Shown here piece after piece: positions 5,553-6,351 of a DNA stretch of 6,351 bases. Made by a program: the position numbers and the translations under genes. A model generated the notes under the pieces. The model searched no databases. It was not told where the DNA came from and worked only from the letters and a program-made list of their open reading frames with translations. Source of the stretch: Betaproteobacteria bacterium (GTDB lineage Bacteria > Pseudomonadota > Gammaproteobacteria > Burkholderiales > SG8-39); the NCBI GenBank assembly GCA_016867955.1, contig VGIE01000142.1, positions 1 through 6,351 on the forward strand. The letters run 5' to 3'. Position 1 is the stretch's first letter. The number at the start of each line of letters is the position of its first letter.

Positions 5553-5804
5553 ATGATGCCTGAACCCAAGCAATACTGGCTGGATAGCAGCGCGAACGTG
5601 ACCAGGCTGTATCGGGGCCTGTGGGTCATCGGCATTGCACTGTTGGCCTTGGATTTGTTCCTGCACAAGCATGAGGAATTCAGTTTCGCCGGCTGGTTCG
5701 GTTTCTACGGGGCATATGGATTTCTCGCCTGTGTGGCGCTGGTCCTCATTGCCAAACAGCTGCGGCGGGTGCTGATGCGTTCCGAGGGCTACTATGAACG
5801 CTGA
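5553..5804 (+). CDS. Small two-helix membrane protein of unknown function in the antiporter operon
   Basis: This 83-residue protein (82 if started at ATG 5556) has no function I can name. A hydrophilic N-terminus (PEPKQYWLDSSANVTRLYR) leads into helix 1 (about 23-37), which contains D34. A charged loop HKHEE (38-42) follows, then an aromatic, glycine-rich helix 2 starting WFGFYGAYGFLACV (48-61). A basic segment KQLRRVLMR (68-76) precedes the terminal GYYER. The positive-inside rule places both ends in the cytoplasm and the HKHEE loop outside. It sits 15 bases after the second subunit D gene and its last 11 bases overlap the third antiporter-like gene, so it is almost certainly co-translated with the latter. 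I recall similar small hypothetical proteins in Mrp operons of other proteobacteria but cannot verify this here. A structural or assembly role for the third subunit is inference. Confidence 0.85.
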   Translation: MMPEPKQYWLDSSANVTRLYRGLWVIGIALLALDLFLHKHEEFSFAGWFGFYGAYGFLACVALVLIAKQLRRVLMRSEGYYER

Positions 5805-6351
5805 TTTTCCGGTCGCGCTGATTCTGATTCTCGGCGCCGCGCTGGTACCGCTATTTCGTGGCGGTTTGCGCACCGCCTATATGCTGCTGTTGCCGGTCGC
5901 GGCCTTTGTCTGGCTGCTGATGTTGCCCCACGGCGAATTCGGACATGTCAGATGGCTCGGGCAGACCCTGGTGCTGATGCGTGTCGACCGGCTGAGCCTG
6001 CTGTTTGGCTACATTTTTCTCATTGCCTTGCTGCTCAATGTCATTTATGCCGCGCATGTACGGGACACGGCGCAGCATGTGGCGAGTCTTGTATACGCCG
6101 GCAGCGCCATAGGCGCGGTGTTTGCCGGCGACCTGATAACGCTGTTCGTGTACTGGGAGCTCACCGCCGTCTCGTCGGTGTTGCTGATCTGGGCGCGGCG
6201 CAGCGAAAACGCCTTTCGTGCGGGCATGCGCTACCTGCTGGTGCAATTGCTCTCGGGAATGTTCCTGCTGGTCGGGAGTCTGTTGCATTGGCAGGCCACA
6301 GGATCCCTGGAATTCGCTCAAATAGCCCTTGCCGGTGCCGGCGGCGCATTG
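5794..6351 (+). CDS. Third antiporter-like subunit (NuoL/MnhD family), 3' end beyond window
   Basis: The frame runs open from ATG 5794 through the right edge, giving 186 residues of a protein expected to be about 500 or more. At least five hydrophobic helices are visible. MRVDRLSLLFGYIFLIALLL matches the start of the antiporter-like core. AGDLITLFVYWELTAVSSVL carries the key membrane glutamate at E122, equivalent to E142 and E141 of the two preceding subunits. RAGMRYLLVQLLSG follows at the position of the next helix. GAGGG (5784-5788) lies 5 bases before the start, and the gene overlaps the small membrane protein by 11 bases. It differs clearly from its two neighbours and resembles a separate subunit D lineage. 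The channel lysines lie beyond the window, so activity cannot be judged. Confidence 0.9.
   Translation, partial: MNADFPVALILILGAALVPLFRGGLRTAYMLLLPVAAFVWLLMLPHGEFGHVRWLGQTLVLMRVDRLSLLFGYIFLIALLLNVIYAAHVRDTAQHVASLVYAGSAIGAVFAGDLITLFVYWELTAVSSVLLIWARRSENAFRAGMRYLLVQLLSGMFLLVGSLLHWQATGSLEFAQIALAGAGGAL

Noticed and set aside
5199..5873. Minus-strand open frame across the second subunit D gene and the small membrane protein gene
   Set aside because: It is low-complexity and Gln/Arg/His-rich, with no domain, and antisense to supported genes.

Overview
This window is almost entirely one tightly packed operon, all on the + strand. It encodes a Mrp/Mnh-type multisubunit monovalent cation/proton antiporter, a membrane complex related to the proton-pumping arm of respiratory complex I. 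The DNA is GC-rich (by eye about 60%), with frequent 4-base stop/start overlaps. Together with the gene order, this suggests a proteobacterium, probably alpha-, beta- or gammaproteobacterial; the genus cannot be fixed from the window.

Layout. Bases 1-82 hold the possible last 26 codons of an unrecognised upstream gene. Bases 57-177 hold a weak promoter candidate and the leader. Then come mnhE (178-657), mnhF (654-944), mnhG (941-1270), a stand-alone gene for the C-terminal part of MrpA (MbhD/DUF4040 plus MbhE-like; 1279-1803, real start probably a little upstream), mnhB (1800-2225), mnhC (2222-2599), mnhD (2596-4080), a second MnhD/NuoL-like gene (4077-5537), a small two-helix membrane protein of unknown function (5553-5804), and a third NuoL/MnhD-like gene (5794 to beyond the window end). 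No stretch over 300 bases lacks a gene, and I see no RNA genes, mobile elements or CRISPR arrays.

How the genes fit together. A classical Mrp operon runs A-B-C-D-E-F-G with a large fused MrpA. Here E-F-G come first and MrpA appears to be split: its C-terminal part is the 1279-1803 gene, and the 4077-5537 product is the best candidate for its NuoL-like N-terminal part. With B, C and D this rebuilds a full Mrp set. The third antiporter-like subunit and the small protein are additions beyond the seven-subunit complex. The likely role is proton-driven Na+ (or K+/Li+) export for pH and sodium homeostasis. A role as an ion-pumping module coupled to another enzyme beyond the window cannot be excluded.

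The least ordinary spots are the start of the MrpA-C gene and the extra distal module. The MrpA-C gene has a strong Shine-Dalgarno but no ATG/GTG/TTG at the expected place, and a perfect 10-bp hairpin lies just upstream. The distal module is the uncharacterised 83-residue protein overlapping the third proton-channel subunit.
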